Shown: positions 8,232 through 16,031 of the stretch, piece after piece
How positions within the stretch are numbered: position 1 is the stretch's first letter
Layout: the number at the start of each line of letters is the position of its first letter
From: Brevibacillus_H ginsengisoli
Lineage (GTDB): Bacteria; Bacillota; Bacilli; Brevibacillales; Brevibacillaceae
Assembly: GCF_050113715.1 (NCBI RefSeq)
Contig: NZ_JBNJQR010000006.1
Span: 124,001-188,000 of the forward strand
Length of the DNA: 64,000 nucleotides
Direction of reading: 5' to 3'
Made by a program: the position numbers and the translations under genes
Notes under the pieces: generated by a model
What the model was told of the DNA's origin: nothing
The model's database searches: none
The model's input: only the letters and a program-made list of their open reading frames with translations

Positions 8232-9371
8232 GTGAAACTGTTGTCAATTGAACCTACACCAAGCCCGAACGCGATGAAATTAAATATAGATGTAAAGCTC
8301 CCGGTTAGCATGCAGAAAGAATATACAAAAGAAAATACAGCAACCGCTCCTGAGGCGATTCAAAAGTTGTTGGCAATAGAGGGAGTGACCAGCATCTTTC
8401 AAACGGCAGATTTTCTTTCATTGGAACGTAAATCGAACGCCGACTGGGAAGCGATACTGTCACAAGTGCGAGAGATTTTAGGCTCGTCTTCATCAGAAAG
8501 AGCAGGGGAAGCACTAGAAACAAGCGTTGATTCGTTTGGTGAAGCGCAGGTTTATTTGCAAATGTTTCGGAACATCCCGATGCAGATCAAGGTAACCTCA
8601 ACTTCGGAACATGTTCGAACAGCACTGCCCCCACGTTTCGCCGAGGCAGCAACTCAAGCGGGATTAGCGTCAAGTAATTTGATTGCAGAGCGACAATGGG
8701 TGGAGCAAGGTGTTCGTTACGGTGACCTAAAAGAAATTGGTGAAGAAGTGGCGCAGGAAGTGAACGCCGCTTATGACGAGGAGAGATTAAACCATTTAGT
8801 TGAGCTGGCCTTGCAATCAAATGAAGCTGACAGCATGTATGTGGATCAGAAGCGGGAGAAACCCATTGTGACTTTGGAGATGTTTGATCAGCCCGACTGG
8901 CAGAAGCGATTTGCGGTTTTGGAACAAATGGAACCAACCGAAGAGCAACTGCCTGTGTTGCGTATGGCCCTACATGATCCCAAATCCTCGATTCGCCGAT
9001 TGGCTACGGTTTATTTAGGGATGATAGGGGGAAAAGAAATTTTGCCCGATTTGTACCATGCTCTTCAGGATCAATCGGTATCCGTTCGCCGTACCGCAGG
9101 TGATACATTGTCAGACCTTGGTGATCCGGATGCGATCCAAGCCATGACCCAGGCGCTCCGGGATCCAAACAAGCTTGTAAGATGGAGAGCGGCGCGATTT
9201 TTGTATGAGGTTGGAGACGAGACAGCCCTTGATGCGTTAAAAGAAGCACAGAATGATCCGGAATTTGAAGTGCGTTTACAAATTAAAATGGCGTTGGAAC
9301 GAATTGAGAGAGGCGAGGAAGCGAGCGGGACAGTTTGGCAGCAGATGACAAAGCGTACTAAAGAACAATAG
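8232..9371 (+). CDS. Conserved virulence factor C-like protein with Nfu-type N-terminus and HEAT repeats (YpgR family)
   Basis: The 379-residue product matches the layout of staphylococcal CvfC and B. subtilis YpgR. Residues 1-90 (IEPTPSPNAMK, then IEGVTSIFQTADFLSLER) are the N-terminal domain shared with Nfu/NifU scaffold proteins; the C-terminal 150 residues are HEAT/PBS-lyase repeats (LHDPKSSIRRLATVYLG, LGDPDAIQAMTQALRD). A role in protein interaction is inferred. GTG at 8232 was chosen because AAAAGGAG lies about 10 bases upstream and translation from it begins exactly at the family N-terminus. B. subtilis has this gene elsewhere. Confidence 0.85.
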   Translation: MKLLSIEPTPSPNAMKLNIDVKLPVSMQKEYTKENTATAPEAIQKLLAIEGVTSIFQTADFLSLERKSNADWEAILSQVREILGSSSSERAGEALETSVDSFGEAQVYLQMFRNIPMQIKVTSTSEHVRTALPPRFAEAATQAGLASSNLIAERQWVEQGVRYGDLKEIGEEVAQEVNAAYDEERLNHLVELALQSNEADSMYVDQKREKPIVTLEMFDQPDWQKRFAVLEQMEPTEEQLPVLRMALHDPKSSIRRLATVYLGMIGGKEILPDLYHALQDQSVSVRRTAGDTLSDLGDPDAIQAMTQALRDPNKLVRWRAARFLYEVGDETALDALKEAQNDPEFEVRLQIKMALERIERGEEASGTVWQQMTKRTKEQ

Positions 9372-9397
9372 AACCCACTAGTTCTGAAAAATTCAGT

Positions 9398-9480
9398 CTC
9401 CTTACCTATAGCTCACCTTGATAAACAACTGACCTAGGAGCGGCATATGATGATCTTAGCCAACAGGTAAGGAGTGGTCA
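9398..9480 (+). promoter_or_regulatory. Stem that can sequester the ribosome binding site of the next gene
   Basis: CTCCTTACCT (9398-9407) and AGGTAAGGAG (9465-9474) are perfect reverse complements. The second arm contains the AAGGAG ribosome site of the small gene at 9484. Inside the loop, GCTC (9411) can pair with GAGC (9438). A 7-codon leader ORF (9447-9470) ends inside the second arm. The arrangement resembles translational attenuation leaders; no ligand or inducer can be read from the sequence. Confidence 0.6.
9447..9470 (+). CDS. Putative 7-residue leader peptide
   Basis: ATG-ATG-ATC-TTA-GCC-AAC-AGG-TAA encodes MMILANR. AGGAG at 9436-9440 lies 6 bases before the first ATG, a good distance. 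Its stop codon falls in the stem arm that holds the ribosome site of the next gene, so ribosomes reading it would open the stem. Very short, so chance occurrence is possible. Confidence 0.4.
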   Translation: MMILANR

Positions 9481-9483
9481 TCA

Positions 9484-9639
9484 ATGAATCGATTTCAAAC
9501 AGAGTTGATTCTCAGACTGGTTCGCAATGGGATTACACAGGCTTGTGGTAAACCGTTGATAGATGCCTCAATGGATGAATTAAAAGACGAGTGGGGCCGC
9601 TTTGAGTTAAAAAACAAACCAATCGTGAAGAAACAATAG
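9484..9639 (+). CDS. Small basic protein, Fur-regulated-basic-protein (FbpA)-like
   Basis: ATG with AAGGAGTGG 7 bases upstream opens a 51-residue protein, MNRFQTELILRLVRNGIT onwards. The pattern of an N-terminal helix (ELILRLVRNGI), a short turn and D(A)SMDELKDEW resembles the FbpA family of small proteins made under iron limitation in Bacillus, some of which assist a small RNA in repressing iron enzymes. No Fur box was found upstream, so the family link is tentative and regulation here may be by the leader structure instead. Confidence 0.6.
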   Translation: MNRFQTELILRLVRNGITQACGKPLIDASMDELKDEWGRFELKNKPIVKKQ

Positions 9640-9648
9640 AATCCATCA

Positions 9649-9969
9649 TTACTTGGGAGTTCCAAATTCTAAATGAAAGCTGAAAGCCGAGGATGAAACC
9701 TGCAAAAGCTGCTTTGTTTTGGCATCGTATTCCATTACGATGATTTTCCCATATGTATTAGAACCTTCACGAGTGTCAATCAAAGCGATTCGATTTGGTG
9801 CCAATGGTACAGCAATCGTGTCAGATGAGTGGGTACTTTGGGATGAGACTTGTGGTAGTTGAATGTTCGGAGGTTCGTTGTAGAAAACAGGCTCTGGCTT
9901 TTTCGCGATAAAAAATAAACAGACAAGTATTCCGGCTAAAAGTACGAGTTTAAACTTTTCAAGTTGCAT
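9649..9969 (-). CDS. Hypothetical protein with one N-terminal membrane anchor
   Basis: The 106-residue product begins MQLEKFKLVLLAGIL, a single hydrophobic helix ending in lysines, followed by a Pro/Ser-rich extracytoplasmic linker and a small domain (ALIDTREGSNTYGKIIVMEYD) with beta-strand character. I do not recognise the family. The internal ATG at 9969 was chosen because it puts the membrane helix at the N-terminus; the ribosome site (GGTGG) is weak. It converges on the small basic gene with only 9 bases between stop codons. Confidence 0.6.
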   Translation of the reverse strand: MQLEKFKLVLLAGILVCLFFIAKKPEPVFYNEPPNIQLPQVSSQSTHSSDTIAVPLAPNRIALIDTREGSNTYGKIIVMEYDAKTKQLLQVSSSAFSFHLEFGTPK

Positions 9970-10093
9970 CACTAAAACACCACCAATACAAGAATTAATG
10001 ATAGTACACCTAAGAAAAATCCGGCTGAAAAACAATCAATTATGTATTTCCTCAGTACCATAAGATAGACCTAATACTTCCATGAGTCAAATT

Positions 10094-10509
10094 TTACTGA
10101 ATCGTAATGGAGTAAGGTAAATCTGTACTGGTTTGAGACGGTTCTCTACTAGGTATAATTCGCGCTGCAAGGAATGGATCGTCGTCGCTAATGATTTTTT
10201 GAATTTTACGATCATCGTAATGAAACCACACCTGTTCAGTGATTTGCTGTTTATTACATTTGTTTTTAGAATCATTTGGATAGGTGACCTCAATTTCTAC
10301 ATCGTAAATGATATAGTCTCCTTCGTATCGTACGAATTGAGGTTTGCTCAGTTGATGAACCTGATACCCGTGCTGGAGGAGATACTGTCCAACCGCGGAT
10401 AAACTTATTTTAATACTGCCGTCAGAGCTTGAGGGACATCATTACGCCGAATTTCATGAAGTTCCTCCTTACACAATAAAAGAGTTAATTTATGGGAAAT
10501 AATAGCATA
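10094..10509 (-). pseudogene. Frameshifted remnant of an unidentified gene
   Basis: On the minus strand two adjacent frames join into one plausible protein: the first (10405-10509, reading RRNDVPQALTAVLK) stops at TAA, and the second (open 10094-10438, reading ISLSAVGQYLLQHGYQVHQ onwards to PYSITIQ) has no start codon. One additional A in the AAAA run near 10408 would restore a continuous frame. Further upstream (10510-10570) another protein-like stretch (YNWHIQPVPKGFDMLL) lies in a third frame, suggesting more decay. A sequencing error at the A-run is the alternative. Family not recognised. Confidence 0.4.
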
Positions 10510-10652
10510 TCAAATCCTTTAGGAACAGGTTGAATATGCCAATTATATGACGGTACTAATAGAAGACGTCAACTACATAGATTGCTTGAAGAGTTCACAC
10601 AAAACAAAGTAAGGTAAAACTCATAAGCTCACAACAAAGAGAGGAATGCCAG

Positions 10653-11312
10653 ATGACGAATGATCTTATCAAGAAGTTAAAGTTAAAAAGCGGACAACGG
10701 GCGATATTTGTCAATGCTCCTGCAGACTACGTGGGTAATGAAAGTGAGCTTCCTGAAGGTGTTGAGATAGGGAAGTCTCTCGAAGGCACATTTGATTTCA
10801 TCCAATTATTCGTACATAGTGTGGCGGAGTTAAATCATTGGGCTCCTCAAATCATGGACAAGCTTGCGGAGGACGGATTTCTGTGGATCACCTATCCCAA
10901 AAAGAGCTCAAAGATCAAAACCGACATTACCCGTGACGCAGGATGGGAAGTAGTGAATCAAGCAGGATTTGAAGGGGTAGCACTGGTAGCCATTGATGAG
11001 ACGTGGTCGGCTATGCGATTTCGACCAGTAGATCTAGCCAACAAACCAGTGCGCCGTCAAGAACCCAGAAAACGAGCAGAGCGTCCAGATCCTGCTACAC
11101 GAGTGATAGAGGTGCCAGAAGAATTGGCGGTTGCTTTTGGAACAAGTGAGGCGGCTCAAGTTTTCTTTGAGAGTCTTTCGTATACAAACAAAAAAGAATA
11201 TGTTCGTTGGATTACGGAAGCCAAACGTGAGGAAACACGGAAGAATCGGATATTGAAGACAATCGAAAAATTAGAGCAAGGTTTGAAGAATCCATCTGCT
11301 AAAGAGGTTTAA
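10653..11312 (+). CDS. YdeI/OmpD-associated family protein
   Basis: The 219-residue protein has two parts. Residues 1-125 (KLKLKSGQRAIFVNAPADY, FIQLFVHS, FLWITYPKKSSKIKTDIT) resemble the DUF3052-like domain found in bacterial proteins of unknown function. Residues 145-215 (VPEELAVAF, FFESLSYTNKKEYVRWI, EAKREETRKNRI) are the YdeI/OmpD-associated C-terminal motif. Function is unknown; B. subtilis YdeI-type proteins have been linked to peptide resistance. ATG start with a modest AGAGG site. It sits just before tepA and may be lineage-specific there. Confidence 0.75.
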   Translation: MTNDLIKKLKLKSGQRAIFVNAPADYVGNESELPEGVEIGKSLEGTFDFIQLFVHSVAELNHWAPQIMDKLAEDGFLWITYPKKSSKIKTDITRDAGWEVVNQAGFEGVALVAIDETWSAMRFRPVDLANKPVRRQEPRKRAERPDPATRVIEVPEELAVAFGTSEAAQVFFESLSYTNKKEYVRWITEAKREETRKNRILKTIEKLEQGLKNPSAKEV

Positions 11313-11399
11313 GATGTTAGTAATGGCAAGTGATGACAACTTGACGCATTTTTTACCTTCTGCCTATCCATACTATGGACAGCTAAGGAGGTATACACT

Positions 11400-12209
11400 A
11401 TGTCAACTCATTCCGATCAACCCTTTTCTTCAATCAGTCAAAAAATGCGCGCGCAAACACCACCGTCTCAACCTCCGCAACAGCCGGAAGCACCCATACC
11501 GGGGTTAAATCCAGAAGCGCAGCCGGACGATCCGAAGAAACGACTGCTCGACAGCATTACCCAGTTGGGGGCCACCAATGTTCCGCAACTTGAAAGTAAT
11601 ATTTATTGTTTGACGATCATCGGACAAGTAGAGGGACATATCCAACTGCCGCCCCAGAACAAAACGACAAAATATGAACACATCATCCCTCAGCTTGTGG
11701 CAGCGGAACAAAACAACAAGATTGAGGGAGTTCTTGTCATTTTGAATACCGTAGGCGGAGATGTGGAAGCGGGTCTTGCCATTGCGGAGATGATCTCCTC
11801 ACTCTCCAAGCCGGTGGTTACGCTAGTGCTTGGCGGAGGACATAGCATTGGGGTCCCGATCGCAGTATCTGGAAACTATTCTTTTATTGCCGACACTGCA
11901 ACGATGACGATTCATCCGATCCGTTTAACAGGGCTTGTAATCGGTGTACCGCAAACATTTGAGTATTTGGACAAGATGCAAGATCGGGTTGTCCATTTTA
12001 TTGCGCGCAATTCTCGGATCACAGAAGAACAGTTCCGCGATTTAATGATGCGTACAGGAGAACTCACGCGCGATATTGGGACCAATGTCATCGGTCAAGA
12101 TGCGATCAAATATGGCTTGATTGATGAAGTAGGAGGATTGGGGAAGGCTCTTAAGAAATTGAATGAGTTAATGGAAAAAGCTCGCAATGGAGAGCAGGTG
12201 CTACAGTGA
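11400..12209 (+). CDS. tepA: TepA, ClpP-fold translocation-enhancing peptidase
   Basis: TepA is a cytoplasmic ClpP/crotonase-fold protease reported to assist secretory protein translocation in B. subtilis. The 269-residue protein has a disordered Pro/Gln-rich N-terminus, then the fold with NTVGGDVEAGLAIAEMI, the nucleophile region GGHSIGVPIA (serine in GHS), TMTIHPIRLTG and a C-terminal GLIDEVGG. ATG at 11400 follows AAGGAGG by 8 bases. The GTG start of ylzJ overlaps its stop. Located between RNase J and spoIIIE as in B. subtilis, although other genes have been inserted on its left. Confidence 0.92.
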   Translation: MSTHSDQPFSSISQKMRAQTPPSQPPQQPEAPIPGLNPEAQPDDPKKRLLDSITQLGATNVPQLESNIYCLTIIGQVEGHIQLPPQNKTTKYEHIIPQLVAAEQNNKIEGVLVILNTVGGDVEAGLAIAEMISSLSKPVVTLVLGGGHSIGVPIAVSGNYSFIADTATMTIHPIRLTGLVIGVPQTFEYLDKMQDRVVHFIARNSRITEEQFRDLMMRTGELTRDIGTNVIGQDAIKYGLIDEVGGLGKALKKLNELMEKARNGEQVLQ

Positions 12210-12433
12210 TCATCCACTCAACTGTTCCGTTAGAAATAATTTTTGAGAATAACGAAGAGGTTAACAAAAAAGAGATTCACGAGGTTACGTTAGGACACGC
12301 TACCATGCTGGTGGAGCCAATCAGTACATATGAGGGTAGAATCGTCCGGTTAATCAGTCCGAACCCGCAAGACTATTTGAATCCCCGATACGCACCGGGC
12401 GAAATCATCGCATTTCGTCCAGATATGTCGTAA
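12206..12433 (+). CDS. YlzJ-like small protein
   Basis: This 75-residue protein (MIIHSTVPLEIIFEN, YLNPRYAPGEIIAFRP at the end) belongs to the YlzJ family found after tepA in Bacillales; its function is unknown. It starts at GTG overlapping the tepA stop codon, so it is translationally coupled. Predicted soluble, mostly beta-strand. Confidence 0.8.
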   Translation: MIIHSTVPLEIIFENNEEVNKKEIHEVTLGHATMLVEPISTYEGRIVRLISPNPQDYLNPRYAPGEIIAFRPDMS

Positions 12434-12463
12434 CCTTTTGCCTGTATTTCTGCTATTTTCCTG

Positions 12464-12515
12464 TGGTATACTAGAAATTGTACCCAACATGCAGCCGGAG
12501 CGTTCGGCTGCCTTT
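12464..12515 (+). promoter_or_regulatory. spoIIIE promoter (extended -10) and leader hairpin
   Basis: TGG-TATACT (12464-12472) is an extended -10 element about 72 bases before the spoIIIE start. Downstream, GCAGCCG (12491-12497) and CGGCTGC (12505-12511) form a perfect 7-bp GC-rich stem followed by CTTTTC, which looks like a weak intrinsic terminator inside the leader. This could attenuate spoIIIE transcription or end readthrough from tepA-ylzJ. Confidence 0.5.
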
Positions 12516-12543
12516 TCATTCTATGGGGCTAAGGAGACATGCC

Positions 12544-14934
12544 ATGAGCAGAAGAGCTAAAAAATCGTCTCAAGCGGCAGTGGCCTCTGTGGTCAAGCTT
12601 GAATTATTAGGACTTGTCGTTATTGCTTTATCGATTATCGGACTACTAGAGAGCGGGTGGATAGGCAAGCATATATTTGCATTCGCTTTTCGGTTTCTAG
12701 CGGGGACATGGGACTTTGTCATACCTATTTTATTGATTGGAATATCCCTACATATGATGTTTACGAGAAAACCGCCAAGACTTACCCTGCAATTACTTGG
12801 ATGTTTATTTATTTTTCTTGGGATTCTCACATGGGACCATATGATTTTCTATCAAATGCTTTCAAACAACGGGAAATTCGATCAAAATATCATCCGATTG
12901 ACGTGGGACAGACTATGGCAGGAACAAAGCCAAAAGGTTTCGACCACCAGTGTTGCCGGTGGTATGGTGGGGGCAATCGTCTTTGCGATTAGTCACGGTT
13001 TATTTGGGATGATCGGAACAGGCTTGGTTATCGGGTTGTTTTTCTTGATAGGATTAATGTTTTTATTCAAACTATCGTATGTCGATATTATCCTTTTCAT
13101 CAAACATCGAATTTCGAGTATGTATGTAAAATCGAAGGAATCGTTTAAAGAAACGGCTCAGTTGCTGGCGGAAGAAAGCGAAAAGCGGAAAGAACAGAAA
13201 TCCGAGCGGAGACTTCAACAATCGGAGGCTGAAGATCAAGCCCGTGAAGAGTCTATCGTCGACGAAGCAGCGGGAAGTGAGCCTCTTGAAGGTGCTTCCG
13301 CACAAGGATCGCATCGGAATATCGCCGAAGAAGACGTGGTGGTTGCACCACTAATTCGAGATTTTGCGGAAAAAATCATGGCGGAAGAAACAACACAGAC
13401 ACAGCAGCCGCCAATCACTTCCGCAAAACCTGATGTTCAGCCCAAATCGACTGAGGTAGATGATGTCAGTTTTCGTGGTTTGACAGACTTAAGTATTGAG
13501 GAGCCAGATACCTACGTCATTCCAACCTTGTCCATCTTGGCGCGTCCCAAACATAATGCGATTACCAAAGATGTGGATCACAACACGAACGCTTTAAAGC
13601 TGGTCAATACCTTAAAAAGCTTTGGTGTAAGCGCCATTGTCTCTGAAGTCCACCGTGGTCCAGCTGTTACTCGCTATGAAATCCAGCCTGCAGTGGGAGT
13701 GAAGGTCAGTCGAATCGTCAGCTTGACGGACGACCTCGCTTTGGCGCTTGCAGCCAAGGATATTCGGATTGAAGCTCCAATCCCTGGTAAATCGGCCATC
13801 GGGATTGAAGTTCCTAATTCCGAGGTTGCCGTTGTCACACTTCGTGAAGTACTGGAAGCGCCTAATTATCAGGATGCCTCTGCCAGGTTAACGGTTGGAC
13901 TTGGTCGCGACATCTCCGGGGAACCGATTGTAGCCGATTTAACCAAAATGCCGCACTTACTAGTAGCGGGAGCGACGGGAAGCGGTAAGTCGGTTTGTAT
14001 CAACGGAATTATCACCAGCATCTTGTTTAAAGCAAAACCAACTGAAGTGAAGCTAATGATGATTGACCCCAAAATGGTAGAGTTGAATGTATACAACGGA
14101 ATTCCCCATCTCTTGGCACCGGTAGTTACAGATCCAAGACGAGCCTCAATCGCCTTGAAAAAGGTCGTGGCCGAAATGGAACGAAGATACAATCTGTTTG
14201 CAAAAAACGGGGCAAGAAACATCGAGATGTACAATCAATGGGTGAGAGATCAAGCGGAAACCGGCAACAAGCACAGTTTGTTGCCGTATATTGTCGTCAT
14301 TGTGGACGAGCTAGCCGATTTGATGATGGTGGCTCCTGGAGAAGTGGAGGATGCCATTTGCCGCCTAGCTCAAATGGCTCGCGCTGCCGGTATACACTTG
14401 ATCATTGCTACTCAACGACCATCTGTAGACGTTATTACAGGGGTAATCAAAGCCAATATTCCTTCTCGGATTGCTTTTGGCGTTTCCTCTATGGCCGATT
14501 CACGTACGATTCTGGACATGGGCGGCGCTGAGAAGCTGTTAGGGCGTGGCGATATGCTCTATTTGCCGATGGGGGCATCCAAGCCTACTCGGATCCAAGG
14601 AGCGTTTGTTTCGGACAAGGAAGTGGAAGAAGTTGTTACTTTCGTCAAAGAACAACAGGAAGTAAACTATCAAGAAGAGATGATTCCAGAAGAAGTAGGT
14701 GAGGAATCGCAACCTGTTGTTGATGATGAGCTATACGATCAAGCCGTTCAGGTAGTGGCGGAAGCGCAAACGGCATCTGCCTCTTTATTGCAGCGCAGAT
14801 TACGTGTAGGTTATACCCGAGCAGCCCGTCTGATTGATATGATGGAAGCGCAGGGAATTGTAGGTCCCTACGAGGGAAGCAAGCCACGTGAAGTACGAAT
14901 ACCACGTCCAACTCCCGAAAGTCAGATTTCTTGA
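12544..14934 (+). CDS. spoIIIE: DNA translocase SpoIIIE/FtsK
   Basis: SpoIIIE pumps the chromosome into the forespore through the division septum. The 796-residue protein has four N-terminal membrane helices (residues about 20-190), a charged Glu/Gln-rich linker, the RecA-like motor with Walker A GATGSGKSV near residue 475 and Walker B (VVIVDELADLMM), and a C-terminal gamma winged helix (SLLQRRLRVGYTRAARLID) that reads polar DNA sequences. ATG at 12544 follows AAGGAG by 8 bases; the longer frame from 12478 runs through the leader hairpin. Length matches B. subtilis SpoIIIE (about 790). Confidence 0.96.
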   Translation: MSRRAKKSSQAAVASVVKLELLGLVVIALSIIGLLESGWIGKHIFAFAFRFLAGTWDFVIPILLIGISLHMMFTRKPPRLTLQLLGCLFIFLGILTWDHMIFYQMLSNNGKFDQNIIRLTWDRLWQEQSQKVSTTSVAGGMVGAIVFAISHGLFGMIGTGLVIGLFFLIGLMFLFKLSYVDIILFIKHRISSMYVKSKESFKETAQLLAEESEKRKEQKSERRLQQSEAEDQAREESIVDEAAGSEPLEGASAQGSHRNIAEEDVVVAPLIRDFAEKIMAEETTQTQQPPITSAKPDVQPKSTEVDDVSFRGLTDLSIEEPDTYVIPTLSILARPKHNAITKDVDHNTNALKLVNTLKSFGVSAIVSEVHRGPAVTRYEIQPAVGVKVSRIVSLTDDLALALAAKDIRIEAPIPGKSAIGIEVPNSEVAVVTLREVLEAPNYQDASARLTVGLGRDISGEPIVADLTKMPHLLVAGATGSGKSVCINGIITSILFKAKPTEVKLMMIDPKMVELNVYNGIPHLLAPVVTDPRRASIALKKVVAEMERRYNLFAKNGARNIEMYNQWVRDQAETGNKHSLLPYIVVIVDELADLMMVAPGEVEDAICRLAQMARAAGIHLIIATQRPSVDVITGVIKANIPSRIAFGVSSMADSRTILDMGGAEKLLGRGDMLYLPMGASKPTRIQGAFVSDKEVEEVVTFVKEQQEVNYQEEMIPEEVGEESQPVVDDELYDQAVQVVAEAQTASASLLQRRLRVGYTRAARLIDMMEAQGIVGPYEGSKPREVRIPRPTPESQIS

Positions 14935-14977
14935 TAAGAACGTCAAATTTGTGAACCCCACGCGTTCAGTTCAGCCC

Positions 14978-15236
14978 GTTACATCCCCTCTCATGGGGGG
15001 ACGTAACATCCGGGGACTGAGACGCTATGGGATGAGTCCGCTCGAACGCTTGCTATCCGTGAATTTTTACCGAAAAATCTGAAACATTCAACATAGAAAA
15101 GTCTTGAAATTATGACTTGCATGTTTCTATTTGATTGGGTTAAAATTTCTACGGACTAAAGGAATTTGTGGAAGGCCGTCGAATTTTCTTTCTAGAGGTC
15201 TGACGTCCTACCAATTGTGTGCCAGAGGGGACGGGA
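14978..15236 (+). promoter_or_regulatory. Structured intergenic region and promoter before the GntR regulator
   Basis: The 300-base gap after spoIIIE holds GTTACATCCCC (14978-14988) facing GGGGGGACGTAAC (14995-15007), a stem with one interruption, then GGACT/AGTCC arms about 20 bases apart. TTGCAT (15117-15122) and TAAAAT (15141-15146) are 18 bases apart and make a good promoter. The roughly 85-base leader after it holds further short inverted repeats (ACGG/CCGT). I could not match it to a known riboswitch consensus, including the purine class. The first stem lacks a T tract. Confidence 0.45.
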
Positions 15237-15974
15237 GTGAAGGAGATGATGATCAAAGGAAGTTCACGATCACTAAGCCTTTTGGTCATGGACCGCATCA
15301 AGGAAGATATTGAAGCGGGACGATTGCAGTCAGGCGAACGTTTGCCATCAGAGGCTGAATTGTCCAAACGGCTAGGTGTTAGTCGAGCTACCCTGCGAGA
15401 AGCACTTCGGTTACTTGAAGAAGAAAAAATCGTCGTTCGGAAGCACGGAGTTGGAACCTTTATACATCCAAGGCCTGTTTTTTCTGGAGGAATTGGGGAA
15501 CTCTTTAGTGTGACGGGTGCGATAGAACGGCAGGGTCAACAAGCCGGTACCATATTATTACATACTGACTTGGTCGATCCGTGTGAAGAAGATCGTAAAC
15601 GCTTGCATTTGCGGCCAGATGAAAAACTTCTTAACGTTGTGAGAGTCAGAACCGCAAACGGAGAACCGGTTGTTTACTGTGTAGACAAGATTCCTGCCAG
15701 CCTGATGCCTGATGGTTACCATTTGGAATGTGAGTCGATCTTTGAAGCCTTGGAAGAAATGTCAGGGATCCATATTGCCTATGCGGTAGCTGACATTGAA
15801 CCCATTGGTTATCACGAACAAGTGTCAAGTATCCTGAAATGTGACGCAAAGACCGCTATTCTCCTGCTTCGTCAAGTTCATTACGACGATATGGAGCGGG
15901 CAGTCCTGTACTCGCGAAATTATTTTCGTGCAGACAAGTTTCATTTTCAAGTGGTTCGAAGACGCTTAACGTGA
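15237..15974 (+). CDS. ymfC: GntR-family transcriptional regulator (YmfC type, UTRA domain)
   Basis: The N-terminal winged helix is clear (GERLPSEAELSKRLGVSRAT, LREALRLLEEE, HGVGTFI; residues about 25-80). Residues 95-240 form a UTRA ligand-binding domain. In B. subtilis the gene after spoIIIE is ymfC of the same family. GTG at 15237 was chosen because AGAGGGG lies 6-7 bases upstream; the ATGs at 15246/15249 are too close to AAGGAG. It stands 57 bases before a nucleoside importer operon without a strong terminator between, so it may control that operon; the ligand is unknown. Confidence 0.85.
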   Translation: MKEMMIKGSSRSLSLLVMDRIKEDIEAGRLQSGERLPSEAELSKRLGVSRATLREALRLLEEEKIVVRKHGVGTFIHPRPVFSGGIGELFSVTGAIERQGQQAGTILLHTDLVDPCEEDRKRLHLRPDEKLLNVVRVRTANGEPVVYCVDKIPASLMPDGYHLECESIFEALEEMSGIHIAYAVADIEPIGYHEQVSSILKCDAKTAILLLRQVHYDDMERAVLYSRNYFRADKFHFQVVRRRLT

Positions 15975-16031
15975 GGATGTCTAAGCAATTTTCTTAGTTC
16001 AGCAAAAATCAAACACAGGGGGAACAAAAGG

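Noticed and set aside
10133..10402. Plus-strand frame of 89 codons
   Set aside because: No ribosome site, and its antisense frame reads as a more protein-like, frameshifted remnant.
4430..11312. Toxin gene (DarT-like or other ADP-ribosyltransferase) that would pair with the NADAR protein
   Set aside because: None of the neighbouring proteins shows ADP-ribosyltransferase motifs, so a toxin-antitoxin pair cannot be claimed.
15147..15236. Possible purine riboswitch in the leader of the GntR/nup region
   Set aside because: The conserved core and loop sequences of the purine class are not present; only generic hairpins are seen.
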